Below are positions 16,142-24,892 of a DNA stretch of 64,000 bases, in pieces; the first letter of the stretch is position 1, and each line of letters opens with the position of its first letter. A program made the translations under genes and the position numbers. The stretch lies in contig JARKOC010000352.1 in NCBI GenBank assembly GCA_029975915.1, positions 124,001 through 188,000 of the forward strand, read 5' to 3'. The notes beneath the pieces are model-generated. The model was not told where the DNA came from, searched no databases, and was given only the letters and a program-made list of their open reading frames with translations. This DNA is from Bryobacteraceae bacterium. GTDB taxonomy: Bacteria; Acidobacteriota; Terriglobia; Bryobacterales; Bryobacteraceae.

Positions 16142-18310
16142 ATGCGAACTCTCGCCGCCCTGATTCTCGCCCTGTTTTCCCTGTCCGGACAGGAGCCTGC
16201 AAAGAAGAAGCCCGTGACGCTGGAGGCGTTGTCGGCCGGGGGCATGGGCAGAATGATGGCCGCCATGGCGGGGCAGCCGGTGTGGTCACCCGCCGGAGGG
16301 CGGTTTGCTTACAGACAAGGCTCGACGGTGAAGATCTACGAGATCGCGACAAAGCAAAGCAAGGACGCCTTCGACATCTCGGCGCTGGACAAGGATTCAG
16401 TCCAGGCGCCGCCGGCACGCGAATTTGACTGGGAAAACCGGCGCGTGACGGAGCGGCCGATTCAGTGGTCCTCCGACGGCAAAAAGATCCTCGTGGTGTC
16501 GAAAGGCGACGTCTTCCTTTGGGATGAAGCATCCGGCAAGGCCGAAGCGCTCATCCGGACTGTGGCGCGGGAGCGGGATCCCAAGCTCTCGCCGGATGGA
16601 ACCAAGGTTGGCTTCCGGCGCGATCACGAACTCTACGTCTTCGACATCTCTTCGAAAAAGGAGACCCGTCTGACCCATGACGCAACAGCGACGCTGTGGA
16701 ACGGCGAACTCGACTGGGTCTATCCTGAAGAACTCGATCTGGGTACGGCCTGGTGGTGGTCGCCGGATTCGAAGTCGATTGCCTACATGCAGTTCGACGT
16801 CAGCCGCGAGCCGTTGTACCCGCAGGGCGATCACTTGAAGATTGACGCCGTGGTGGAACCGCAGCGGTATCCCAAGGCGGGAGCGCCGAACGCCGACGTC
16901 CGGTTGGGCGTCGTGCCTGCGTCGGGCGGTGCCACCCGCTGGATGGATCTGGGCGAGACACGCGAGTTCTTGCTGGCTCGGGTAAACTGGTCGCCGGACT
17001 CGAAACGTCTGATCGCCCACCGGCTGAACCGGATCCAGAACCATTTGTGGATTCTCGCGGCGGATGTGTCCACCGGAAAGTCGAGTCTGCTCATCGAGGA
17101 GACCGACCCCCAATGGATCAACATCAACAATGATTTCGAGATTCTGGCCGATGGCCGGATCCTTCGCACATCAGAGAAGGGCGAAGGTTTTCGCCACATC
17201 TACCTGCACGACGCCTCCGGCAAGCAGAAGGAGCAGCTCACGAAAGGCGATTGGGAAGTGTCAGGTCTCGCTTGCGTGGACGAGGCGGCAAAACGCGTCT
17301 TTTTCGTTTCGAGCGAGGAGAGCCCGCTGGAACGGCAACTCTGGGTTGTTGGCCTGAACGGTAAGGACAAGAAGAAGGTGACTGCCGGGCCAGGGTCGCA
17401 CTCGATCTCGATGTCACCGAAGTGCGACGCTTTCCTGGATAGTCATTCGAGCCTTGAAAAGCCGGGCAGGGGCGTGCTGCGCAACAGTGACGGCAGCGAG
17501 ATTGCCGTCTGGCGCGAGGCGGATACGAAGATCGAGGATGAGTACGACATCTTAAAGACAGAGATTCACGAGTTCAAAGGGTCGGACGGCACCAAGTTCT
17601 ATGGGCGGCTGATCAAACCGGCGGGATTTGACCCATCAAAAAAGTACCCGGCGGTGGTCCAGGTGTATGGCGGTCCGCACGCGCAGTCGGTCCGGAACGC
17701 CTATGCAGGGTTGAGCATGGACCAGGTGCTGGCGCATGACGGTTTCGTCATCTGGCAGATGGATAACCGGGGTTCGTTTGGCCGGGGTCACAAGTTCGAG
17801 GCCGCGGTCCACCGGCAACTCGGCAAGGTGGAAGTTTCGGATCAGAAAGAAGGTGTTAAGTACTTGCTGAGCCTGGGTTTTGTTGATCCGGAACGGATTG
17901 GGGTCCAGGGCTGGAGCTACGGCGGATATATGACATTGATGTGCCTGCTGCATGCTCCGGAATACTTCAAGGCAGGTATAGCTGGGGCGGCGGTGACCGA
18001 CTGGCGCAACTACGACACAATCTACACTGAACGCTACATGGGACTGCCGGACGAGAATGCGGAGGGTTACAAGGCTGGCGCGCCGGTGACCGCTGCGGCG
18101 AATCTGAAGGGCAAGCTTCTGTTGATCCACAACATCCAGGACGACAATGTGTTGTTTGGAAATGCCCTACAGATGATGAACGCCCTGCAACTGGCCGGCA
18201 AGCCGTTTGAGACGCTGATCTACCCGCAAAAGAGCCATGGCGTGAGTGGGCGGCTGGCCACTCACATGAGGCAGCAACAGTTGGACTTCTTCCGCCGGAC
18301 GCTGAAATAG
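16142..18310 (+). CDS. Secreted S9 family peptidase (dipeptidyl peptidase IV-like)
   Basis: 722 residues. After a signal peptide (MRTLAALILALFSLSGQ) comes an eight-bladed beta-propeller (about 50-470) and a C-terminal alpha/beta hydrolase. The DPP-IV double-Glu motif is in DWVYPEELDL. The catalytic triad is visible: Ser592 in GWSYGGYM, Asp667/668 in IQDDNV and His699 in KSHGVSG. Enzymes of this type remove N-terminal Xaa-Pro/Ala dipeptides from peptides in the periplasm. It is complete and probably monocistronic, ending at a bidirectional hairpin. Confidence 0.95.
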   Translation: MRTLAALILALFSLSGQEPAKKKPVTLEALSAGGMGRMMAAMAGQPVWSPAGGRFAYRQGSTVKIYEIATKQSKDAFDISALDKDSVQAPPAREFDWENRRVTERPIQWSSDGKKILVVSKGDVFLWDEASGKAEALIRTVARERDPKLSPDGTKVGFRRDHELYVFDISSKKETRLTHDATATLWNGELDWVYPEELDLGTAWWWSPDSKSIAYMQFDVSREPLYPQGDHLKIDAVVEPQRYPKAGAPNADVRLGVVPASGGATRWMDLGETREFLLARVNWSPDSKRLIAHRLNRIQNHLWILAADVSTGKSSLLIEETDPQWININNDFEILADGRILRTSEKGEGFRHIYLHDASGKQKEQLTKGDWEVSGLACVDEAAKRVFFVSSEESPLERQLWVVGLNGKDKKKVTAGPGSHSISMSPKCDAFLDSHSSLEKPGRGVLRNSDGSEIAVWREADTKIEDEYDILKTEIHEFKGSDGTKFYGRLIKPAGFDPSKKYPAVVQVYGGPHAQSVRNAYAGLSMDQVLAHDGFVIWQMDNRGSFGRGHKFEAAVHRQLGKVEVSDQKEGVKYLLSLGFVDPERIGVQGWSYGGYMTLMCLLHAPEYFKAGIAGAAVTDWRNYDTIYTERYMGLPDENAEGYKAGAPVTAAANLKGKLLLIHNIQDDNVLFGNALQMMNALQLAGKPFETLIYPQKSHGVSGRLATHMRQQQLDFFRRTLK

Positions 18311-18325
18311 TCTCGATTACGCGAA

Positions 18326-18351
18326 AAGGGCCATCTCTGCGGATGGCCCTT
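18326..18351. terminator. Bidirectional hairpin between convergent genes
   Basis: Perfect 10 bp arms AAGGGCCATC (18326-18335) and GATGGCCCTT (18342-18351) with a 6 nt loop, preceded by GAAAA. It sits between the S9 peptidase (plus) and the FecR-like gene (minus) and probably ends both transcripts. Confidence 0.85.
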
Positions 18352-18374
18352 CGATCCTGCTGAAGTGATTTGGT

Positions 18375-19424
18375 TTACTGTTTCCCGCCACCGCGGCTGC
18401 CGCCTCCGCCGCCGCCGGCGCCCCCGGAACTGGGCCCCACAGAAATCACCCCTGAACCGCCGCCAGAGGGCGCGCCTACGGAAACGATGCCCCCCGAACC
18501 CTTCGAATCTCCCCTATATGATCCAAAGGCGGATTCAGCGGTGCGGGGCGAAGTGCTGGCTCCAGCCCCACGGATGCCGCTGCCAAAGCCCCCACCACCG
18601 CCGGCATAGATTGGTTGCTGCGGGGGTTGATAGGCGCGGTAGATGGTGAACGGGGTGTAGTAGGAGTATCCGAAGGGGCTTCCGATGTTGCCGAACATCG
18701 GGATGAATGTGAATGTGCCGAAATACGGATTGTAGAGCCAACCCGAGGTCCGGCCACCCCAAGCGCCGGCAAACGAGGAGGCGACGCGCGCCGAAGACCG
18801 GTTAGCCATGGCGACGTATTCCGAGCGGCGGCGGCTCCACCGGTAAAGAGCGTCGGTGTCGTCGGTGTCGAACTTGCCGGCCTGCCACGCGCCATTTGAA
18901 GCGGTCAGTTGGCGGGACTTTTTCAGACGCTGCTCCCCGCCAGGTGTGCGGACCAGGACTTCGCCGTCAAAGACGCGAATGGCGGCCGGCTCGCAAGCAA
19001 ACCTGTAGAGGCCCGACTTGAGAATCCGGGCCTCCGCGTCCCGAAGTCTGACGGTAATTGCATTGGATTCGAGCAGTTCCGCGACTTCGATCAGCGCCGA
19101 GCCTTCGGTGAGGGTGATGCGCACGTCCTCCAGATCTGTCCGGTCAAGCGTGAAGGCGCTCTGGTCCGGCATCCGCAGGAAAGCGCCCGGAGTCAGCAGC
19201 ACCTCAGCGCGGCCCTCGCCGGTTTTCATCAGCTCGCCCGCGGAGATCTGGACAATCTCGGAACCTTTCGGTTCGACGGCCTTGCCGGCGAGAGTCACTT
19301 CGCCGTCAGCGACATTGACCATGCCGGCCCGAACCGAGATCGCGTTCTGCGCCAACGCCGGCAGGGCTACGATGGCCACCGCCGCGGCTCCCACAATCTG
19401 ACTGAAGTGTCTCATGCTGTTCAC
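18375..19424 (-). CDS. Secreted FecR-domain protein with Gly/Ser-rich tail
   Basis: 349 residues, with MRHFSQ at 19415 as an alternative start. The signal peptide ends near ALAQ. Residues about 28-165 form a FecR-like beta domain (MKTGEGRAEVLLTPGAFLRM, FTLDRTDLEDVRI, IRVFDGEVLV). Residues about 195-275 are Tyr/Phe-rich, and the last 75 are Gly/Ser low complexity. Unlike true FecR regulators it has no transmembrane helix and no sigma-factor gene nearby. It is more likely a periplasmic or surface protein of a type common in Solibacter relatives. Function unknown. Confidence 0.85.
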   Translation of the reverse strand: MNSMRHFSQIVGAAAVAIVALPALAQNAISVRAGMVNVADGEVTLAGKAVEPKGSEIVQISAGELMKTGEGRAEVLLTPGAFLRMPDQSAFTLDRTDLEDVRITLTEGSALIEVAELLESNAITVRLRDAEARILKSGLYRFACEPAAIRVFDGEVLVRTPGGEQRLKKSRQLTASNGAWQAGKFDTDDTDALYRWSRRRSEYVAMANRSSARVASSFAGAWGGRTSGWLYNPYFGTFTFIPMFGNIGSPFGYSYYTPFTIYRAYQPPQQPIYAGGGGGFGSGIRGAGASTSPRTAESAFGSYRGDSKGSGGIVSVGAPSGGGSGVISVGPSSGGAGGGGGGSRGGGKQ

Positions 19425-19510
19425 CTTTTTACGCCCTGGACCTATATTGATCCGCTCGTAAGACGCGCGTCAACCCTGACTGGTTCCCTCAGATACAAAA
19501 AGAAAAAAAT

Positions 19511-19536
19511 GGAGACCGCGAGTTCCGGCGGTCTCC
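19511..19536 (-). terminator. Strong rho-independent terminator
   Basis: Arms GGAGACCGC (19511-19519) and GCGGTCTCC (19528-19536). On the minus strand the stem is followed by ATTTTTTTCTTTTTG, a long U-tract. It ends the large repeat-protein gene that stops at 19579 and isolates the FecR-like gene downstream. Confidence 0.93.
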
Positions 19537-19578
19537 GTTCATCCTTCAGTCCCTTTCGGGCAGTCATCGAATGGACAG

Positions 19579-22173
19579 CTATTGGTCTTCCGCGACTGGC
19601 TCCTCGGCTACCTGGAGAACTTGAACAGGCAGCAGAACCGTGTTCGAGTCTCTCTCTTTCATGCGCACCTTAATCTGGGCATTCGGACCCTCAGGCGTCT
19701 CGCTGCCCAGTTGGAAGCGGATCACCACGCGTCCAGCGCGTCCAGGTTGGGCATAGGCCTTCAGAATCGGCCTGACCTGGCCGTCGATGTAGAGATCAAA
19801 CGGCTCAGCGAGAGGGATCTCGGTATTCTCAGGCACCAGGAAGCCGTCGAGCGGATGCGGATCAAACTTCCCGAACCCAGTTCCGCACAGCAGGATCGTT
19901 TCGCCTGGCTTGGCCGGATAGTCCGGGGTAACGGCCTTACCGTCGGTATGATAGGCCTCGGCAATGGGCAGTTCGAATTTCGGGTTCTGGAACAAGCCGG
20001 GCGCGTAGTCGGCCACCTCGAACTCGGTGGAAACGCTCGGCTGGCCGGGAATGCGCACCGTCAGCGTACGCTTGCCCGGAGTGAAGTGCGAGTAGAGGAG
20101 TGCGCGGATTTCGTCGCCCTGAACGTAGATCAGGGGCAGGATGGCGTCGCCGACGTGGACAGTGACTCCGGCCAGGGCCTGGGACAGCGGATTGCCTTTC
20201 GACTCTCCGAAAGTGGGCGCCAGATGCTTGCCGACAATCGAGATCAGCGAACCCGGGGCGACAACCTTGTCAGGCGTTTCTCCGGCGGCATTGCGAACCG
20301 AGCCTTCCGGCAGCGCCGGGATCTCATAGAAGCGGGCGACAACCGTGCGGGGGCCGGTCATCACGAGCGAGCCCTGGGGATAGGTGCCGGTCAACGCGCC
20401 GTCGAAGCGCCTGAACTTGAAGCCTTCGTTCGGTTCCACGTTCACCTCAACGGGGACGCCTGCGGTGAAGAAGTAACCAGGCCCGGCGGCGGGTTCCAGT
20501 TTCCAGTTCGCCCCGCCCTCGGGATCGGACAGGAGAGTGAGCCGGTGCAGATATTGATAGTGCGCAGTGAGCGTCGAGGCCGCCTGCGAGAAGGTATAGA
20601 CGCGCTCGCCTGCCGACCCGTTCTCCCAGACCGTGTGCTCGATTTTCGTGTCAGGCGAGATCACCTGTTCGAGGACAGGAGCCACCACCACCTGATCGCC
20701 GGCCGGGCGGTCGATGATGCAAGGCGTCGCGCACTCTTCACCGTTAACGGTAAAAAGGAGCGTCCCCGGCTGGCTAACGATCTTCAATTGCCCCAGCAAC
20801 TCATACTGCGCAATCAGATAGAGTCCGTTGTCCACTGCGTTGGCAGGAATCACCACGCTCTGCTCGGGCGTGCCGCCGTTGGACCAACCCTGGAAGCGCC
20901 ACAGCCGTCCGGCCGCGTCGCGTTGTTCGAGCGGTGCGGATATGGTGTGGCTATGTCCGACACCCCACTGGAAGGTGTAGCCCTGGTAGTCGGTCGAACC
21001 GTCCACGGCCACCTTCAAGCCTGGCTGCGATGCTCGAACCGCGACGCTGGCCCCCTCAACAAAGCGCGCCGTGAAAGTCAACGCTTGGTCATTCTCGGGG
21101 ATGCGGACGACGGAATTGGCCGGATATGCTGTGCCGTCGCCGGTATCCCAAGAGTCGAACACATAGAGCTTGCCGTTCGGATCCTTTTGGGCCGGAGGCG
21201 CGCCGAGGAGATGCTCCGATCCGGGCAGCAGGTCGAGTTCACCGTTGCAAAGCGGGATGTTCCGGCAAACGTTGGCGTCGCTCCAGACCCAGTTGGGGTC
21301 AGGGTACGGATTTGTTTGGTTGGGAAATCCGGGCGCGGAAACCAGCGGAAGGCAGTCCAGATCGAATCGTTTCGTAGGCACGAGGTTCCGGTCCACATAA
21401 ACGTTGAAACCGCGGTAGGGAGAAGTTTCGACGCGGACCCGCCGCGCCTGCCTGAAATTGGCCCGTATCCTCACCGGCTTTGTGATTTGGTAAGTGGCAG
21501 CCGACTTCCCCGTAAGGCCCGGCGCGTCCGAATATCCGGTAAAAACATAGCCAGGATAAGCGACTGGATTCAATTGAATCGTCGCTCCTTCGGCGACCCA
21601 GGCGTACCCGCTCGTCGACATGCAGCCGCAGACGTCGGTTTCCAGATATCCCGCGCGGCTGGCCGACAGGCCGGAGCCGGTGATGATGGTCTCGTGGTTG
21701 TTGCAGGGCCCGAGGAACTGAACCACCGGATCATCGTTGATCAGAAAGAACACACCGTGTTCCTTCCTGAAGTTCGCTGTGTAGGAGGTGACGTTGTGGT
21801 CCGCCGTGATGATCTGGACAGGTTGACCCATCCCGAGAGAGTCCTCGTTTGAGTTCGCCCAACTGACGAATGCGAAGCGCGTCATGAAGTCGCTGCTGTA
21901 CTGCATCGGATCGATGATGAATCCGACCGGCGCGTTTTCGTACATATAGTAGTTGCGGATTTCGAGCGTGTGCTTGCTGCCTTCGGCCCAATTGAACACC
22001 GCGGAATTGGTGTACGGCATCCCGTCAACCCAGAACGTCGCCCCCTCGACAGACGTACCCACGCGGAGCGAGACGATAGGCGGGCTTTGCGCCCCCGCCA
22101 GACCGGCTGAACAGAGGATGGCCGCAAGTGCGGCGATGGCTGGGAAGAAGCGTCGCGGCATAGTCGTTCTCAC
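19579..22173 (-). CDS. Large secreted repeat protein with TIGR03437 C-terminal domain
   Basis: 864 residues from a GTG; an ATG at 22161 (MPRRFF) is an equal choice. The signal peptide ends near AGAQ. Residues about 40-620 contain several beta modules of InlB B-repeat type, each closing with a WxxG or TARF/TAHY-like strand (RFQGWSNGG, LTFTARF, LTAHYQY). An unusual Cys cluster (GPCNNHE ... DVCGCMS) lies near 160-190. Residues about 625-850 match the Solibacter paralog domain TIGR03437 (VAPGSLISIVGKHLAP ... PGETILLCGTGFG ... LDGFLVPENTEIPLAEPF). Such proteins are exported and probably surface attached; ligand unknown. Confidence 0.9.
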   Translation of the reverse strand: MRTTMPRRFFPAIAALAAILCSAGLAGAQSPPIVSLRVGTSVEGATFWVDGMPYTNSAVFNWAEGSKHTLEIRNYYMYENAPVGFIIDPMQYSSDFMTRFAFVSWANSNEDSLGMGQPVQIITADHNVTSYTANFRKEHGVFFLINDDPVVQFLGPCNNHETIITGSGLSASRAGYLETDVCGCMSTSGYAWVAEGATIQLNPVAYPGYVFTGYSDAPGLTGKSAATYQITKPVRIRANFRQARRVRVETSPYRGFNVYVDRNLVPTKRFDLDCLPLVSAPGFPNQTNPYPDPNWVWSDANVCRNIPLCNGELDLLPGSEHLLGAPPAQKDPNGKLYVFDSWDTGDGTAYPANSVVRIPENDQALTFTARFVEGASVAVRASQPGLKVAVDGSTDYQGYTFQWGVGHSHTISAPLEQRDAAGRLWRFQGWSNGGTPEQSVVIPANAVDNGLYLIAQYELLGQLKIVSQPGTLLFTVNGEECATPCIIDRPAGDQVVVAPVLEQVISPDTKIEHTVWENGSAGERVYTFSQAASTLTAHYQYLHRLTLLSDPEGGANWKLEPAAGPGYFFTAGVPVEVNVEPNEGFKFRRFDGALTGTYPQGSLVMTGPRTVVARFYEIPALPEGSVRNAAGETPDKVVAPGSLISIVGKHLAPTFGESKGNPLSQALAGVTVHVGDAILPLIYVQGDEIRALLYSHFTPGKRTLTVRIPGQPSVSTEFEVADYAPGLFQNPKFELPIAEAYHTDGKAVTPDYPAKPGETILLCGTGFGKFDPHPLDGFLVPENTEIPLAEPFDLYIDGQVRPILKAYAQPGRAGRVVIRFQLGSETPEGPNAQIKVRMKERDSNTVLLPVQVLQVAEEPVAEDQ

Positions 22174-22236
22174 GTCTCTCTTTTCTTCGGCAGAGAGAAC
22201 AGCTCACGACATCGGGCGAAGCCCTTAGGATGGCCC

Positions 22237-23430
22237 TCAGGGGCGCGAACCGGGCCGTTCGGTTGTGATCCTGCGGAGGGCCGACGCCAAATCCGAAGGC
22301 GAATAAACCGAGAATACACGCGCCCGGCCCGACTTGGCGAAGTCCACGACCGCACCTTCAGGCACAGGAGCCGGGAGCAATGAGATCAGCCACGGGCGCG
22401 GGAATCCCTCCCAGACGGAATCGTCGCGAGGTCCGGTCCGGCCCCAGAGGCGGCGGTTTGGAGCGATGAAAACCAACTCGCCACGTTCGGCCGAAGGTGT
22501 CCTGGTCGCCACTAGCGACTCGAGGAACTGGCGCTCGCTAGGCCCCTCGGAAAGGGTGGAATAGTCCACTGTAGCCAAGTTGACCGCAGCCAGGGCGTCG
22601 GCCAGGGGGTCTATCGAGGCAGGCTGGAAATCGGGATCGTCGAAGATGACCTTGCGGTTGGAGAGATCAAAAGCGACCACTCGGGCGGAATCAAATCCGC
22701 CTTGGGAGAGGACCGAGTTCAGCACGTTTAGCAAGGTCATCTGGTCCCGCCAGGACAGGGTAGCCGCATTCCGGCGGCGGTAGACGGGATGGGCGTCAAT
22801 GAAAATGGTGGCGCGGCGGGCGGCTGTGCGGAGCTTGGACGGCGGGAACCCGTTCCATTCGCCCGAGGACGATGCAACCTCGCCAGGGGCCAAAAGAGTG
22901 ATGCCGCCTCGGGGAGCCTTACCCTTAACGGTCCATTGTTTCAAGCAGATGCGCCCCTGGGCGTCGGCCAGGACCATGCTGGCCTTGTAGCGTCCAGCGC
23001 CTACCGAGAATCCGCCCCCGGCGCCGACGTACAATCCCTTCTTGATGTTGGCGGGAATCGCCGGGAGGACGATTCTGCGGCCGAGGTAGACTGGCCTTCC
23101 TGCGGGTTCGACCGGGTCGACGCGGATGACGGCCGAGGCCGCCGTTCTCGGCTTGCCAGCGAACTCGCTGGCGGGGATCGCCAGCCTGTATCCGGCCCAG
23201 AGGCGAAGATCAAATCCGAGGCTGGGCGGAACGGGATCGAGACGGCAGTCCAGCGCCGGAGCATCCTTCCTGCCGGAGTTGATAATCCGGTCGACAGTTT
23301 CGATGACAGACCGGTTGGCCCTGTTCGCCGGGTCGAGACGGATCTGGGCCGCCAGCGGGGATGCCAGCGCCAGCGCGACAACGGCGGCGAGTCCGGAAGC
23401 GCAAAGCTGTGATTTGCACCGCACACACAC
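22237..23430 (-). CDS. Secreted protein of unknown function
   Basis: 397 residues with an N-terminal signal peptide (residues about 1-28, ending PLAAQ). The middle (FIDAHPVYRRRNAATLSWRD and LLNVLNSVLSQGGFDSARVV) and the end (GELVFIAPNRRLWGR ... WLISLLPAPVP) suggest an alpha/beta fold like the von Willebrand-A-related proteins of Acidobacteria, but no MIDAS motif is clear. It lies 13 bp after the response regulator stop on the same strand, so it may be the last gene of the signalling operon. Function unknown. Confidence 0.75.
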   Translation of the reverse strand: MCVRCKSQLCASGLAAVVALALASPLAAQIRLDPANRANRSVIETVDRIINSGRKDAPALDCRLDPVPPSLGFDLRLWAGYRLAIPASEFAGKPRTAASAVIRVDPVEPAGRPVYLGRRIVLPAIPANIKKGLYVGAGGGFSVGAGRYKASMVLADAQGRICLKQWTVKGKAPRGGITLLAPGEVASSSGEWNGFPPSKLRTAARRATIFIDAHPVYRRRNAATLSWRDQMTLLNVLNSVLSQGGFDSARVVAFDLSNRKVIFDDPDFQPASIDPLADALAAVNLATVDYSTLSEGPSERQFLESLVATRTPSAERGELVFIAPNRRLWGRTGPRDDSVWEGFPRPWLISLLPAPVPEGAVVDFAKSGRARVFSVYSPSDLASALRRITTERPGSRP

Positions 23431-23443
23431 GGGGAGACTGGCC

Positions 23444-24892
23444 TCAGTTTGCCGCGGACTTGCGCCGGATCGGGATATCCAGCCGCTTAATCTTCTGATT
23501 TAAGGTGGACAACGGCACCTTCAGCTTCGCCGCGGCTTCGGTCTGTGAATAAGAAACCTGTTCCAGCACATCGATGATGGTGCGCCTCTCGAACTCAGCC
23601 ACAATCTCAAACAACGACGCGTCAGCCGGCAGAGGCTCGCCGGGCTCGCGCGGAAGGAGGATGCCACCAGCGTGCAGGACCGGCTCGGGCAACACCGAGG
23701 CCGGAACTTCCTCCCCTGTCGCCAGGACGACGGCGCGTTCGACCGCGTTTTCAAGTTCCCGCACATTGCCGGGCCAGTTGTAATCCATCAGGATCTGCAT
23801 GGCCTCGGGTTCGAAGCGCAAGCGGGAGCGGCCGGCATCATCGGTGAACTTGGCGTTTTCCCGGCAATAGACGTCGAAAAAGTGTTCGACCAGCGGAGGG
23901 ATATCTTCTTTTCGGTCGCGCAGCGGCGGAAGCGAGATGTCGATCACGTTGAGGCGATAGTAGAGGTCTTCCCTGAAGCGGCCCTGTTCCACCAGTTTCT
24001 TCAGGTCGGCGTTGGTGGCGGCGACAATCCGGACGTCCACCTTGATCACGTCGTTCGACCCGACGGCCATGAACTCACGTTCCTGGAGCACGCGCAACAG
24101 CTTCACCTGCATGTCGGGCGTCAGCGTGCCGATTTCATCGAAGAAGATGGTCCCTCGGTTGGCCGTCTCGAAGTAGCCTTTGCGGTTGGCGACCGCGCCG
24201 GTGAACGCTCCCTTGACGTGTCCAAAAAGCGCGGTTTCGAGAAGTTCCGGGGGAACCGAGCCCGAATTGACTCCGACGAAGGTGCGGTCGGCGCGGGGCG
24301 AATTGGCGTGGATCGCCTTGGCGATGAGTTCCTTGCCGGTGCCGGTTTCGCCCGTAATCAGGACATTCGATTTTGAAGGCGCCACCTGGGCCACCAAATC
24401 GAGAACCTTCAACATCCGTTCGCTTTTGCCGACGATGTTCGGGAAGGCGTAGCGGACCTTCAGCGCCCGCCGAAGCTCCCGGTTTTCGTGTTCCAGGCGG
24501 GTGCGGGCGATCTGGCGCTCGATCTCGATGAGGAGCTTTTCGTTGTCCCAAGGTTTCGAGAAATAGTCGTTGGCGCCGGACTTGAGAGCTTGGACTGCGA
24601 CCTCGATGCTGCCGTAAGCGGTGATGAGGAAGACTGGCGTTTCGCGGTCGCGGGCGCGCAGGTCGTCAAGCAGTTCCAATCCCGAACGGTCCGGCATCAT
24701 GAGGTCGAGCAGGACAAGGTCGTAAGATGCGTCTTCGAGGCATTTCAGACCCTGAGCCGCATTCTCGGCCAGCACGACCGCGTAACCCTCGATGTCGAGC
24801 AGCGTTTCGAGAGACTCACGGATATCGGCTTCGTCATCAATAACAAGAATGCGGCCCTTGGAGCGAGGTGTGGAGGTATCGGTATCAGGCAT
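23444..24892 (-). CDS. Sigma54-dependent response regulator (NtrC family)
   Basis: 482 residues from the ATG at 24892, overlapping the kinase stop by 8 nt. The receiver domain (1-125) has phospho-acceptor Asp63 in LLDLMMPDRSG. The AAA+ domain has Walker A GETGTGKE (181-188), the sigma54-contact loop GAFTGA (228-233), Walker B TIFFDEIGTL and the arginine-finger region REDLYYRLNV. A Fis-type HTH ends the protein (SQTEAAAKLKVPLSTLNQKI). It is complete and predicted active. Targets are unknown; a GG-N10-GC element precedes the operon itself. A link to PEP-CTERM control, as with PrsR, is possible but not shown by the sequence. Confidence 0.95.
   Translation of the reverse strand: MPDTDTSTPRSKGRILVIDDEADIRESLETLLDIEGYAVVLAENAAQGLKCLEDASYDLVLLDLMMPDRSGLELLDDLRARDRETPVFLITAYGSIEVAVQALKSGANDYFSKPWDNEKLLIEIERQIARTRLEHENRELRRALKVRYAFPNIVGKSERMLKVLDLVAQVAPSKSNVLITGETGTGKELIAKAIHANSPRADRTFVGVNSGSVPPELLETALFGHVKGAFTGAVANRKGYFETANRGTIFFDEIGTLTPDMQVKLLRVLQEREFMAVGSNDVIKVDVRIVAATNADLKKLVEQGRFREDLYYRLNVIDISLPPLRDRKEDIPPLVEHFFDVYCRENAKFTDDAGRSRLRFEPEAMQILMDYNWPGNVRELENAVERAVVLATGEEVPASVLPEPVLHAGGILLPREPGEPLPADASLFEIVAEFERRTIIDVLEQVSYSQTEAAAKLKVPLSTLNQKIKRLDIPIRRKSAAN

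Noticed and set aside
19582..21852. 756-codon open frame on the plus strand opposite the large repeat protein
   Set aside because: It mirrors the high-GC coding sequence of the minus strand, is Arg/Val/Gly-biased and shows no motif. The minus strand has signal peptide, repeats and TIGR03437.
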